Origin: Acanthaster planci
Lineage: Eukaryota; Echinodermata; Asteroidea; Valvatida; Acanthasteridae
DNA: 64,000 nt
Direction: 5' to 3'
Assembly: GCF_001949145.1 (NCBI RefSeq)
Contig: NW_019091368.1
Location: 1,196,138 to 1,260,137 of the forward strand
Shown here: positions 23,301 through 38,300 of the stretch, piece after piece
Position numbering within the stretch: position 1 is the first letter of the stretch
Layout: each line of letters opens with the position of its first letter
Made by a program: the position numbers and the translations under genes
Notes under the pieces: model-generated
Database searches by the model: none
What the model saw: only the letters and a program-made list of their open reading frames with translations
What the model was told of the DNA's origin: nothing

Positions 23301-26300
23301 CAATGCCAATTTGTTATCACTGATGTGATACTAATTTTCCTCTTTTATGCAGCCAGATTTTATTCCTATTTCTCCCTCTTGTTTCCACCGTTGTGGTTTT
23401 TTTCTGATTGTTTGATTCTGCTCTGTAACAAATCTCCCACTCAGTGCATCTCAACTTGTCTTGATGATATGATCTGCCAGTGTTTCCCACAATAATCATA
23501 TGAAACTCATCCCTCCTTGGCCAACTCTTTCTTCTACCCAGATTGCATTTAGCTGTCACAGCCTTCGGATGCACCCACCTATGAGTGGTTCACTCTGACC
23601 ACTTTCGTGTGCTTTGGATGCACTGATTTACATACATGGGTTCATTTTAATTAAGCAATGTACATCGTGGTACATGCATAATACAAATGAAAAATTGTAT
23701 TTTAGGTGGTAAAACATTTTCAAATTGACATATTATTTTTATGTTTATCGGTTACCACCTTTTTTGTTTCAAAGCCTGCTTAGGGAAACGGCCTGGTCAG
23801 CATCTCTGCATTGTATTTTCCTTCCCTGACTATTCACAGTCTTAACAGGGAGGCTCTGGGTTGGACTCTGAACCGCTGAATATCAACGGATTACTGGTTA
23901 CTGCTAGATGTTGGACTGGAGTCAGTTGCTGTTGCTGCGTCGGTGTATTTCTCTCTTTGATGAGGCCAATTTACCAGGTCTCCATGGAAACGCAAAGAGA
24001 CATAGGGCCTGTTTGTTTCACATGGATCTGGATCGTGGTCAGTGACCCTTTCTTAGATGACTCGGAGGAGAGAACCGAGAGCAGTTGGAGAAGGCAACGA
24101 GTAACATCTGACCATGACGGATGGTCAATTGATGGCCACCGGTCCAGTCCAACTTGACACGAATATCAGAGGAGAGAACCAAGAGCAGCTGAAAAAGTCA
24201 ACTATATGTAGCAACATCTAGCGAAGACTGATGAATAATTAATGACCAACGGTCCGGTAAAAGGTAGTTATTTAACCCGACCCACTTAATAGGCCTACCA
24301 GCCATTGGAGGTACACTGCAACTTCATAAATGTATTCTAATGGCCGGTGCTTCCCCCCCCCCACTTTTAAACCGTCTGCCGCCGTTGAAGAATACTTGAG
24401 GTGAAGAACTCACCAGACTGGTTTGGACTACGTGGAATCCAAAAGAAAGTGCACTGATATCAAGAGTTGGTCATGAATGGAAGTAAGAAGTCACCCATAA
24501 AAAAAATACGCAAGAGGCAGGGGGAAGGGGTGACATTGTGCTCACCTTGTGTATGGGGAGAGTCCAAGGAAATGTGTACATACACAGCAATCAATTTCTT
24601 TTTAATAAATAACCCTGCACTTTTATCTACATGTACATGCACTATGTGCATAGATACTTTGTGGAGGGTCTTGAATACATGTAGATGATATATACAAACT
24701 CAAGTACCGACCTGCTCAAAAAGCAGGTAGAATAAAAAATTTCAGAGTGTTTCAAAATTGTATTTATACTTTGTTCATGAACATGGTAACGATTTAGCCT
24801 GTATTGGTATACGTAAATCATTCCAAATAAAATAAATGACCTGTGACTAATGGCAGTAAATCCTTCAGTATGCTCACCTTTGAGGTAGTTCTCGTTGAAA
24901 CTACACTTGCACTCTGCACTGACCCCAGCAACAATCTGCCTCCTCAGGTCATCGGTGAACCGTGGGTTGGTGACCCATACTTCGTAGGCTGCATCCAGAA
25001 TGTGCATCTGTATCGTCTGTTTGAAGGCCCTCCTCGGGCAGCGGTTGGTCTCGCCGGGAGTGCGGGCCGAGAGGGTGAAGGCCGATGGGTCTTGGGTGTT
25101 GCAGCATGCACAGCGCGATATGGAGGGTGCAGAAATGTCCGCCACCGCACTGCACAAAGAATTTCAATGATGTCAAGTTTTACTTGAAAAAAAAAAAGGA
25201 AGTCTAATTTCCTGGACATAAAGTCATACAAAAATACATGTAAGCTAAAAAGTAGCTGTGTTTACTGAGCGTTAAGAATCCATCGCACAGAAATGTAAAT
25301 TTTCGTCCCATTAGCTCACCGGTACTTCCCTTATTCAGCTGCTATGTCTTCTAAAGAACACGGAAGACTAAAAGTCTCATTATCACCTTGGAATTTCTTT
25401 CATTCATTGTGCCCCCTTTTATATTTTCGTATGGATGTTTATATTGATGTTTTCATAAGATGTTACATTTTAGTTTATTTTGCACTTTTTATAAGTTATT
25501 TTGTCCGCTGTTTTGTTTTTAGTATTTGTTGTGTTAATGACATTTGTTTTCATTTTTTTTATAAAGTCTTAATTTCAATTGATGTCCATGTTATGCAAAA
25601 TAGGGCTCATATGGAAAGAAGTTGTATGACTGATATAATTACCTTCCATAAATTAAACAACAAATAAAAACATCCAACGGACCTGAAGTTTCTGGCGTAG
25701 ATGCTGGCAAAGCCCAGAATGGAACTCAGCTCCGATGAAGACCCTTCAGTGACGTTGGTGAATACTACCGCGTCCACCAGGCCTGCGCTCGTCACTGGGG
25801 TGCCCTGGATGAACTGACTGTCAGAGTTGCGATAGATGCTGACAGCGCCCTCACCCGGCCTGATAACAGCCTCTTCCGACTGTGGGAAGAGTGCGTCCAC
25901 GGGCGGGCTGACGCTGCCAGATCCGATTACAAAAATGCCGTCGGATGGGATGACTCGCCGAGTGAGTGGGAGGGAGTAGTAATAGACTGGGCCCGTTTTG
26001 GACGAGGAAGACAGCACCAAAGTGAAAGCATCCAAGTGGGCACCAGGAGGTCCCCTCAGCTCCACATACTCCCCTGACTCTGCTCCTCCGTTCCGGGGAC
26101 TGACCTCGCTGATGATGACATTGCTGGGTGTTGAGGCGCTGGTGCCCACCAGACACCGGTTCTCCTGGCCAGGAGTGGGCGTGGTCAGGGCAAACGCCAC
26201 GCTGGCCAGCGGCACGCAGCAAGCACAGCGACTGATGCTCGCATCTCCCCGGCCGAAGTCGGGACTGACTTGGACCTGGGGCTGTCCCGGGGTCAACAGA

Positions 26301-29300
26301 TCCAGGACAGCCATGCTGGAGGGGTTCTCGACTCCGTACACCACGGCATCAAGCAGGACAGCCGCTGAGGTCTGATCGTTATCTTTATAAAGGGCTACAG
26401 CGCTGGAGACATCACTGTGCAAGAAGTCACTGGTGCTAATTTCCAGATCAACATTCCACTCTGCACTGGGCTTGCCGTACACAAAGTAACCATTCCTGTC
26501 AGAACAGAACCAATGGTAAACCCCTTGAAACACACTGGTCGGATTGCAAAATACAAGAAAAAAAAAATGTGCCTGAGGTTGTGCCAAGACACTACAGTCG
26601 TGGGTACGACAAATGTGTTGAACGACAGTTATGACGGGGACAAGTTTGTGACCCCTCCCCTCAATGTGAGGCCAGCTAAGGCACTATACAGTACCGAAGC
26701 ATGACGTCCCTGTGAACCAAGATGTACATGTATTGTGCAAATGAATGGAGTACACGTGTTGGTTCGTGTACTGGTTCTCGTGCTACATGTAAATCTCTTT
26801 TACGCACATAATTGTGCATGTGACATACATGTGTATCTACTGCACTCTTTTACATTCACAATTTCAGGTTTTGACAAAAAGAGACATCCCCTTTTGCTCT
26901 CCCAATCTTGTCCATAAAACACAACACAGAATATGATATTCAAATACCTGGGGGCCAATTTCACAGAGCTGCTTAAGCACAAAATTTAAGCATTAAAAAA
27001 CCTTGCTTAAAAAAACAAAGGTTACCAGTTCAAACTTTATCTGATTGTCATGCTAACCAAAAGACTGCTAAATACCATTCCAAAACAGTATACCTCACAT
27101 GGAGTTTTAGCTGGTAACCTGACTTATCAAGCAAGGTTTTTTGTGCTTAAGCAGCTCTATGAAATTGGCTCCAGGCCACATGCTCTACTCAGACTTTGGT
27201 CAGTTTGTTTCCAATTGTTCCCCAAATCACAAACTGTCCCTTGAGATTTTGCCCACAGGCCGAGTGGTTGTGTCATGTCAATGGTAACGTTTTTGCTTGG
27301 AGTTGCTGATCCATATTACAACGGGTAAATTGTTTCCTGTACACAGCACGCTATCAGTACACAGCTTCAACTTCAAAGCCTTTGATGTTGGAAATGTCAG
27401 CCTGACCACAATAGAGGTTATGCATAAATACGTCCTAAGAGGGAAACAGCTTTGTATCACAGAGAGGCTTGAGTAAACCTTTCATGCATTTGTTGTTAAC
27501 TAGACTAAAATAACCAAACAGCCTCTGAGACGCCATGGAGACGCCATGAACACTGAACCTCTATGTATCTAAACACTAATATGAAATTTTGTACTGAAAA
27601 ATGATAATTTAGAATTGTTGAAGTAAGATGTGTTTTTTGGTGTCCTTGATCTGGTAAAAAATCTTACCCATTGGTTGATTTGCCATTCAGAGATTGGACA
27701 GAATATGTTCTTACACCTGACCCTCCCGAGTCATAGAGTTTCACTGATAATGAATCCAAGAGGGTGGAGCCATGCCCACCATCATACAGCTCAACAAACC
27801 CAACCGAGTCACCGTCGAGTTTGATCTCGTTGATGATGACTGGGTTGCCGGTGCAGATGTTAGGTTGACCTGTTGAATAAAATATGAGATTGCAAGTTTG
27901 TCTTACCTGTCCCTGGCGATGTTACCAACTTTAAAGTGATCTTTTTAAAAAATAAAACAGTTATGGTGTTTGGGCATAAAGTCTCCATGAAAGGTCTGGT
28001 TGTGAAAAGAGGGTCACAGAGTCAATTACAAGTCCATGTAAGTCCATCACAAACCATCCAGTCAAACACCAAATTGAAAGCTGTTCAAATGATCAGTTGA
28101 CGATAGTATTCTCTAGTAATTGTTCATCTTCCTACTTGTGACTGGTCTCATGTCGTAGACTCATCTTCATGCAGGCTGTAAAGGGTATAATGACCATGAA
28201 TGTAAAACAAATCACGAAGGGCTGCACCAAATAATTTCAAAAATGTTGGCTAAAACTGTTACCTGGCGTTGGTTGCGACACCGTGAAGGAGGAGAGCGTC
28301 CTGGAGTTGTTACTCAGACAACGCGAGAGAGACTCGTCTCTGTCCGAGTAGGCTGAGTATTCGATGACCGATCTCTGACCGGGTGCTAGCTTGTCCAACA
28401 GAGTCTTGTCGTCGGTAAGGGAGGCCTCGGTGTGGTAGACGATCACGTCCACCATGTTCAGCGGGGTTGCGATGGTTCCACGGGGGAAGAGCCGTGCCTG
28501 GGTGTGGTAGAGAACCACAGCATCAGGCCCATTTTGTATGAAGTCATCTGGAACCAAGATGTCGGGGGTCGGCTTGACACTCGATGTTCCAATAACAAAG
28601 AAGCCATTCAAGTTGGTCCTATCAGCAAAACAAATGAACTTACATGCATCACATTTACAGATCTGCAAACAGCTGACTGAAATTAGGATGACAAATATTA
28701 CAAAGATGACAATGGAACAATTAAATTGCATAAGCCACTACTCAATGAAGCATACTTTAACTAAACAACACAGCAAAAGTCAATGTAGTGTATTTATTAG
28801 AAAACTTGTGTTCTCATACCTGAGTTTTCATCCTGCATGTTATCAGCAAGGAACTGTCAAAATGACTTTCTGTTGGGACATTTTTTCATTTTTGAATTTC
28901 TAAACACAGTAACACTACTTGTGAAAAATATTAAAAAGCAAGAAATCATCTTTTACCATCTGCCAACAGCCATGTAGTTGATGTCAAGTGAAAATGGCTC
29001 AAAAATACTGTAAAAATATAATCTGAAAGATTCCAGTACCAACCTTAGTTATAACACAGAATTGAATCCTTTCTTATGTTTAACATCCCCCCATCGCCAT
29101 CCAATCTAGGGACTGCATTTGAAGGTGAATGCTGATTTATTTATTTTATTTGTTAGCCACGCTGTCCATTATACAGGTACCTTGAAACAGAAAACTCATT
29201 GGCCCTGCAAAAAAATACATTACATTTATCCGGAAAAAAATCTCACCATGAAAATGAAAACGACACGGTGAAATAAAGACACTGCCTGGACTGATTAAGG

Positions 29301-32300
29301 GGGAGGAGTTTAATATCCTGTTCGTGACATATCTGTCAATGTTTACTGCTTCGACACACGAACACTGCTGTAGGCATCAAACGTCAATTACACTTAATAG
29401 CGACCCTGCCTGATGGAAAACTCTACAGGCGACCAACTGAGGAAAATTGCTTCATTTATTTTTTTATACAGGGTACATCTACATCTATTTTAATCTACCA
29501 CAAAGACAGTCCACACGTAGGCAAAACTGATTTTCAAAAAGTGCAATGTTTGATCAATGTGCTCATCTGCTTGCTTCAATTTTCCATGTCTTGATTTTTT
29601 CACACATTAACCCTAACTGTCCTCAATCCTTCACCTGAGGATTGAGGACTGTTAGGGTTAAACTGAGTAAAACCGAGGCACACGCAATTTGGGAATAAAC
29701 ACCACCCCCCCCAAAAAAGGGAAAAATTGAGTCAAAAATTACAAGCAAATTCCTAATAAAGACAGAACTCTGAAAAAGGTAAAAATAAGTAATGTACGTA
29801 AATTTCCTTGAAGTTTTCTCTCAAGATACAAAATACAGATTGTAAAAGAAAGACCTTACAACCGTACTTCAGAACACATCCTGCTGTTTAAAGGTTTCAT
29901 GTGAATAAAACAAACAGTGGGCTGACTGCTATTCAGATGAGGTCTTCAAGTGAAGAGGACATGTTTCACGGAAGACGTCAAGGAAAGAAATACTTGGACA
30001 AAATTGAATGACGTACATTTACTGCCTGTCACGACACACAAGCAAACAGTTCAGTTGTTCATTTACTCAGTGGGTACTTGGAAAAAGGATGTTGCTGTTC
30101 TTGTGAGACACTGGGAAGCTTTTTTTTTTTCTTCCGTGCTCCGAGGAAATATAATTTAAGCTTGCGGGCACGTTTGGCAAACTTTGTTAATGGTCTGCGC
30201 ATGCCGGGAGAAGCCCAACGTGTCAACATAGAGGGGTCGAATCTACACCCAAGGGTCCAATTATTCAATGCGTTTCAATCTTACAATATGAGTTACAATG
30301 GCCAGAGCCACTTTTGAGATAAAGGCCTTTATGATGAATCTCCCACACAGTAAATCACAGGGAAATCTCGACATTTTTCATCCGCATAATGTCCATATTC
30401 ATCAGGATGCTAAACAGAGTGATCAATCGAAACAGAAAGCTCAGTTTCCCCTTTCTAATGCAAACTCAAACTGAATTACAAAAAAATAACCTTAAGACTT
30501 ATTTTGTTGGGATGTGGTCACAACTACCGGTACATATACCTCTCTTTTATGAGATTTATTGATTCAAGTTATTAAAAATACACAAAAAGGGAGCAAAAGC
30601 ATAAATAGGAGGAACTCCCACCTCTGGTTGCCACCTACATGTAGGTGATCGGAGGACATACCTTTGCATTTCATTGACAGATACAGACAGGTGTCATTCG
30701 GAATGTTATAGGAAAAGTGCCTTACCTTCTTTTGTCAGAAAAATAATCAAAAATTTATTTTTTACATTGTTTGGACATTACGCCCTGGTCTTTTCTACTA
30801 GTGTGAGTTCAACCCAATTCAAGTTTTATTCAGTAATCACTTTGTTAATGATTTTATAGCTATGTTCTTTTCAATGTTCTGAACGTATTGTGAATGATAT
30901 TGTTGTATCTTTGTGTCATATTTATAATAATTTTATCCTATTTTAATGTTATATTACCATGTCAAACCTTGTAAATTTAATTGTAATTCAGCCTCTTGGC
31001 TGCAAAGATTGAATATACATAGCCTTAAACCTTAAACCTAAACCTATGAGGTATTTCTTCTGGTTAAAGAAACTAACATTCAAAAGTGCCATATCAACAG
31101 ATCACGTTCAGAACAAGGTTGTGTCCAAATCAACTGGCTGCGGCTAGACGAAACACATGTACATCCATGGACAGCCATTCCAGCTGCCAGCAAGTGGCTT
31201 CCATATGGACTCTTGTGTTAATTCAAGCTGCAGCCACGTCATTCAGACACGACTTGAGATCACTGGACAGTCTCAGGGCCCAAGTAATGAAGGGGGAAAA
31301 AAAAGAAGATCTGCCGGTGGCCGGGCAAAATATCTATATTGTGCAGAAGGATTATTCTCAACAATAAAAATGACAGAATGATTTCTTGATTAAATGGGTC
31401 ACAGTGAGTGAGCGGTGACTTTGCAGTCAGATTTTGAGTCAGATTTTGGTGAGGTCAATGGGCACCACAAAATGATTTGACCCAATCTTTGGAGAAATAA
31501 AGGCCACCCACAATGACATGTCTAAATGACTCAAATTACCAATTTAATACTTCAGAAGGTGGAAATCATGGGGGGGGAAGCGATTAGCAAGAGAACCTTA
31601 CACTGTGATGTAATTAGTAGGCTTGACCAAGGAATCCAGCTGGCTGTCTGTACTAGTATCCATCATGTACAGCCAAACAGTTGGCACCAACCGTCTGAGA
31701 ACTTCATTATTTCTCCATTTAGACGGGAGTACAAAATGTCAATTTTAATAAAAAATTAATCTTTTTTCCTAATCTTTGGGGTTTGAAGTACAAGTAGTGA
31801 CAGGGAACTAACATAGGTGACCTCTGTGAACATTCGCTTCAATTCATTATCTTTCTTTCAAAGTTAATCTCAATATTTTTCAAACTTAATCAATTTAATC
31901 TTTTATTTTCATCTAAATCTCCCCTCATGCATGTATGAATGTACACTTCTATTTCATAGGATTTTACTTAACTACAAAAGATGGGTTTTACAATGAGATT
32001 AGCCAATCCATTACATGGTCCTGTAGCAGAAAACTGACATTGCATTGCACTGTGTGTATTATGCAAATCCTGAAGATTATCCAAGTGCTTTCTGTGTTCT
32101 AGATTGCTACTGGTTGGAACTCAATTTCTGTTGAGATGTTTCTCTTCTAAGTTGGGCATTCAAACAAGAGGGAGATTTTCCAAAGAAATCAGTTACTACA
32201 AAAACACTACCAAAGTTTTAAATTTTCCAAGGCAAATTTCCTATCTGAGAGTTGAAGCAGAGCACTACTAGGTGTGAATACAACTGTTGAGGAGAAGATA

Positions 32301-35300
32301 GTGTGCTGTGCGTAAGGCCGTGCCTGGGTAATATCCATAGATATCACCAACCATCAGCTTTAATTAATGCCTCTGAAAACTTAATTGATCATATCTGGAC
32401 CTCCCGTCCAGAAATGTATTCACGCAATGGTGTGTTAGCGTTGGCTGTAAGTGACCATTCATTAATTTATGCTGTACGTAAGGGTTTGAAGACTGACAAA
32501 GGACCGGCACGTAACATCAGAGCACGGTCGTATCGTAGCATTTACGAAAATGAGTTCACTCAAGATCTTGGAAAGGTACTTTGGTGTGATAGTGAAAGAT
32601 ACGATAGCGTTGACCCTGCATGGAGCAATTTTGAAGACATACTTATCCCCATATGTAACAAACATGCTCCGTTTAAACAGACTAAAATTCCAAACAAGAC
32701 ACCCAAATGCTTTAATGATAATTATCTTGTTCACAGGAGAAAGTTACAGCAGACTTAAGTTTGTGCTCAGAATACTAAATCGACCAATGATTGGGACGCC
32801 TATTGCGACTTGAGAAACAAGACCAACAATTTAGCCAAAAGAGCTGCTGACCACTTTGATGCATGTTTATACACCCAACAGGACACAGAACCACTTGAGA
32901 AGCTGTTTCAATTTGTGTTACTTCATGGGAGGTTTGTCGCCTGCTTTGCGAACTTGATGTCAACAAGGCTACTGGGCTTGATGGCATTAGCCCCTGACTA
33001 TTATAGGTGGGCTACAGACAGTTTGCGGCACCATTGACCCACCATTGACCCACATCATGAACTTAAGCCTCTCCACTGGTTCTGTGCCCCTGGCATGGAA
33101 AAAGAGCAGAATAACTCCTGTATTTAAGACAGGTGACCGTCAAGATGTTAATAATTATAGGCCAATTTCAGTTATTCCTACTTGTATGAAAATCTTGGAG
33201 AAACTTGTACATGAACAGTTGCTAGGTTATATGGAAAAACATAACATTATAACTGATAATCAGTCAGGCTTTAGACCGATGCACTCCACCCAGACATGTC
33301 TCCTAAACGTTTCTGATTACTTACGGATAACATGAACTCGGGGTACTTTACTGGGGCAGTTTTTCTGAATCTTAAGAAAGTGTTCGATACTGTTCATAAT
33401 GAACGTCTTCTTGGTAAACTTAAGAATATTGGAGTGCATGGACAGGATCTTGACTGGTTCTCATCCTACTTGCATGAACATCAACAGGTCACCAAAATAA
33501 GTGATAACTGTTCTTCACTAATTGGGGCGAATTATGGAGTACCTCAGGGGTCTATATTGGGACCTCTCGTTTTTACTTTGTACATAAATGACCTTTCTCA
33601 TATTATATGACAAGATACAAAGATGCTTTTATATACTGATGACACAGCAATTTTTATTCACACTAAATCTATCGATATTATTAATAGAGAACTCAACAGT
33701 GTCATAGGGAAATGTTTACGTCTTCAGACAACTCATAATATCAACCAAACCAAAAGTATGCTGTTTGGTACTCGGGCCAAATTACGTCGTACCCAGGAAA
33801 CTTAACAGATTACCATTAACAACATTACCAATGAAAACGTGACCCAATTTAAATACCTGGGCATCTGGCTTGATCCGGCTCTTACATGGAATACACATGT
33901 AGACAAGCTTGTTAAAAACGTGAACAAACATGTGGGGATCCTTCGTAGAGCCAAAAGTGTTCTTTCTCAGCATACTCTAAATTTGCTTTACTAAACTCGA
34001 GAAAATCCAAAACAACGCTGGAAGAATCATTTTGGGCATTCCTCGAAGATCTCCAACAGGTACTCTTTTATCCACTCTTGGATGGCAACCCCTCAATGAA
34101 AGGAGAACTTTTCACCTGACTACCCTAGTTTAACATCTAGATCGCCTCATCAACTCTGCAATTGTTTTCAACTAGTTTCTGACTCTCATTCATACAACAC
34201 CAGATCTGTTTCGCAGGGTAACCTGGTGCCTCCAGTATCTAGATCTAACTCAGGAAAACGTAAATTTGCCTTTCGTGGGGTGAGTTTATTCAACGTTCTC
34301 CCTGCGACACTTAAACACCCTTGGCCTCTCACTTTAGCAAGTTTCAAGCTCCAGTACAAAAACTTGATTTTGTAAGAATTTAGGTACATATGGACTACAA
34401 GGACATGTGAGCATGGGCGTGTTTTTGTCTATGGGAATGTGTACATGTACATGTGTGTGTATATTTATGTGTAAGTGCACTTATGTATGTATATATTCAT
34501 GTACATATATACATGAACTCCGCCTTTAATGGGGGTATATGTCCTTGATGGCTGCCGATATTGCTTTTACTGCCAATGTACCGACCAATCAAGTATTTTA
34601 ATCCGTTTTAGTGTTTTATCAATTGAGTGTTATTTTAATGGTTATCCTTGCTGTTTTGTCGTTATTAATTGATTATCTAATATTGTTATTTTTTATCGTT
34701 AATTGCTTGTGTTTGCTGAGCACCTCTGGAAAAAAGTCATCCACTGAAAGGTTTTCCCAGGGTAAACAAGAAATAAATGCATACACACAGTGCATCTGGG
34801 CTGTGGGTGACAGGAAGAGGGCTGGCCCAACATCAAATCTTATGCCCACTTGAAGAGGCGAGGGTACTCTGAGAAATATCACCGTGGGAGAGGAAATGAA
34901 TGATGACTAAGCTTTCACACGACAAGTGACTGTGATATAGAAATGAGGGGGGTCATTAGTTAGTCTCATGTGAGAGAAGTCTGGCCGGTGATCAATAGCG
35001 CCCTTAGCTGGGAAAAAAAATACGACTTTGGGCTAAAATGACAAATGGTTGGAAGTGACTAACCCGGCAGATATGTGTCACTGACTGCAGAAGACCACTC
35101 ACAGCAACAGTGACACAGGATCAAACAAAGGTCCATTTGAGGCTCTGCCGTCATTTTAGATAGTGGAGAGTAAAATGGGAATACAAGAATACAGTTTTTA
35201 GGATGGTATAAGTAAAGTACAATATCTTTTTTTATCTTGATCACTGAGTGCTTGTTGGGTTCATCATCGTGTATGTGCAGGTACAAGGCTGATTCTGCCC

Positions 35301-38300
35301 AGGGGCGGCCTCGTATTCATTTGTGTCTGGCTGTTAAATTTCACACAGTGACTTGCAATAGAAAATGGCCCTTTTTTTAGGTTAAGCAGCGAGAATGTTG
35401 AGTGAGAGCAGATTAGATGTATCAGATTATTTTAGATGGGAATATCACATTCTTATACACAAATGTGTCCAGAAATACTTTGGGAATGTTTCTCATTCCA
35501 AAACAAAGGAGGTGGGAAAAACAACCATCCCAGAAATACATTTCAAAAGGGTCCCCTGGCATGTACACATTAATTTACTAATTACCCATCAAACACAACA
35601 ATTAGCCCTAACACTCCTCAGTCCTCCCACAGGTGAAGGATTGAGGAGGGTTAGGGTTAGTCCTAATTCTCGACACACTTTTGCGAAGGACATTTCTGAA
35701 CATTGTGCTGGAATCCAATGGCACTTTGTTGTAATCTACACTATCAAAGGGGATGCGGTCTCATGTTGAGAAAAACTGAATATGCTCTCTCTACCTTAAT
35801 CCCCTCCGAATCCCAATTAACCTCCACATGGATTGTCAATGCTCTGGGAGAATTCTAGTTCACGAGCCCTTGAGGGAAAAAATGACGCTTGAGAATCTCA
35901 CTGACCTGTGTCCGCTGAGATCCATCTCCCAGTAAGACCGGTCCTGATTGGCTCCGTTGAACAGGACCAGTAGGAAACCGTCCAATGAGGACATGCCTCG
36001 ACCTTTGTCTGTGAGTTCAATGAACTCGCCAGCGCTCTCAGCCCCGCCACTGGCCTCAACGTTGACCTCATTGATAACAATATCTGGCAAAAACGTCCAA
36101 TACCACACGATTATTATTTGTGACAGCCTGATTTTAGCCATCCCTGACAAGCAATTTTTTTACAGTTGGTCTCCTCACAACTACCCAAGGATCACACCTG
36201 GCATTCAACGGCCATCAACCCTTTTGTGGATAGTATTATTTTGGGCCGAAAATGTCAACTTTCAGAAATGGCAAGATTTCGTGAACGACTTTTTTTATAA
36301 AGCCACACACTACGAACACTAATTCACAAGAGTTATTTCACCGGTATTTGTAGCAAATCTCACAGCAACCTCATATTTTTCAATGCTCTGGGGTGCACTC
36401 TGGAAGTGACACGTGCTACAAAAGGCTTTGTAGAGTTCAAGCACAATACACGCTCTGCCTCCACAGACTTCTTGGACTTTTTGTGTAGGTATAAACAAAC
36501 AGCAGATTAGCGTGTTTAAACATCAGCCCGTGGTGAGAAAGGTACGGAAGACATTTTGATCCATCAGGCCTGCCTGTGCATAGAGATAGCCAGATAATGT
36601 TTTCACGTCTTTGGTTGCAAAGTGGCTTGAACAGTCAAGTAATGACACATTTTGTGTCCCCATGGACATGAAAGAAAGGCACGCCTAGAGAACGATCGAT
36701 CTGTAACTGAGTGTGTAAGAAAAAAAAACCCACACTATTATGACACAACACAGGAGACCGGGTAGATTTTGGGTCAGAGTACATACATCTCTGTCAACAG
36801 CAATGTATCACACCTAAAAACAAGTTCCATTTGCACTGCTCCCTATCCATTTAAGGTAAAAACTGAATCATGAATTTCCTGAGAGCCATTTCCCTCGACA
36901 AAACTATGTTTTAAAAAAATCTCACAGAGTGATACCTCTTAATTGGAATACATCCCACTACTTACCCTAGACGAGCACATTTTTTTTTTCAGTGGTATAA
37001 TATGAATTTTGTGATGTGGCCAAACACAAATCAACGTCTCCTCCATTCTGAAATAAGGTCAGACTTCAGTTCCCGAGTAACGGGGGACTTACGTTGCCAG
37101 ATGAAAGAGAGAAATGTCTCTGTCAAAGTTCCCTTGAGTGAGTCACGGCCAATGGGTAATTGACTTGAGATTGACTTGTAATTGACGATTGGGGACAATC
37201 TGTGAGAGAGAATCGAATGGCACTGACCTGGGTAGATGGAATTGGAGAATCTGCTGCAGTTATTTGGTCGTCCTGGGGACGGGAAGCCCATGCTGAACAC
37301 CTCAGGGCTGAGCCGCTGGTTACCGTGGCAACGGTTGATGGTTTCATCCCCCGTCGCATGATTGGCGTCCTCCAAGACAACAGATCGGCCTGATGGAGGT
37401 TTAAACAAAAAAGACCAACCAAATTCAAGACCGGCTATGGTCACATTTTTTAGAGATTCCCCAGATGGTTTTCATTTGACTTTTCTTTGTTCCATTTAAA
37501 CAAAACAGAAAATATTGCCAAGAAGTACCAGGAAGCAGCTTGTCCACCAGACTGATGTGACTGTTGTCCTCCGTTGAGTAAACAATGGCATCCACCAAAC
37601 TCCTGGAGGTAGCCTGGGTGCCCTGTGGGAAGGCGCCGCTCGGGGCGCGATACAAGGCAATGGCGTCTGGCCCATCTTGCAGGAATCCCCCGCTGGTTCT
37701 CGGCCTGAGTTTGAGATTCACTGAGAAACAAGCAGAAAAAACATCTGGGGTAGTGGGGTATATTTGGCTTGACTCCACATCACAAAATGTTTGCTCAGAT
37801 TATTTCCCGCAAACTCCATGATTTTCCAGTGTCACAAAAGAAACTCCATACATTCTTTGTATTTAAATTTCCGAGGGCTATCAATACCCATGTCAAGTAA
37901 CAGAGCCCAGGCTGTGCCATCCTTAATCCTACAGAAACTACCAACACTATCTATGGATTCTGAAAGATGCGATCCGTGACTGGAACAAGGCTTTGTCTCA
38001 AAACGCACATTTGCCCCTTTCAAAAGAGGGAGACATGTTTATCTATCATTTTGCATGAGATTTTAACAAATCTCTGTAAATTAATTGTTTGCTTTGTACT
38101 GATGGCCAGCCATTTTAATCAACCACAAGCAGGGAAAATCTTTGACTGTGACATAGTAAGAGAGAGGTCTATGGATCATTTGAGGAGAGTTCATTACTGC
38201 ATTGACACCACACCCAAGCTGGTGTCGTTACATGTGAGCATGAACACACTTTAGAAAGTCACAATGCCCAACTGGTCAAAGAAAAATGTTACAAGTGTAT

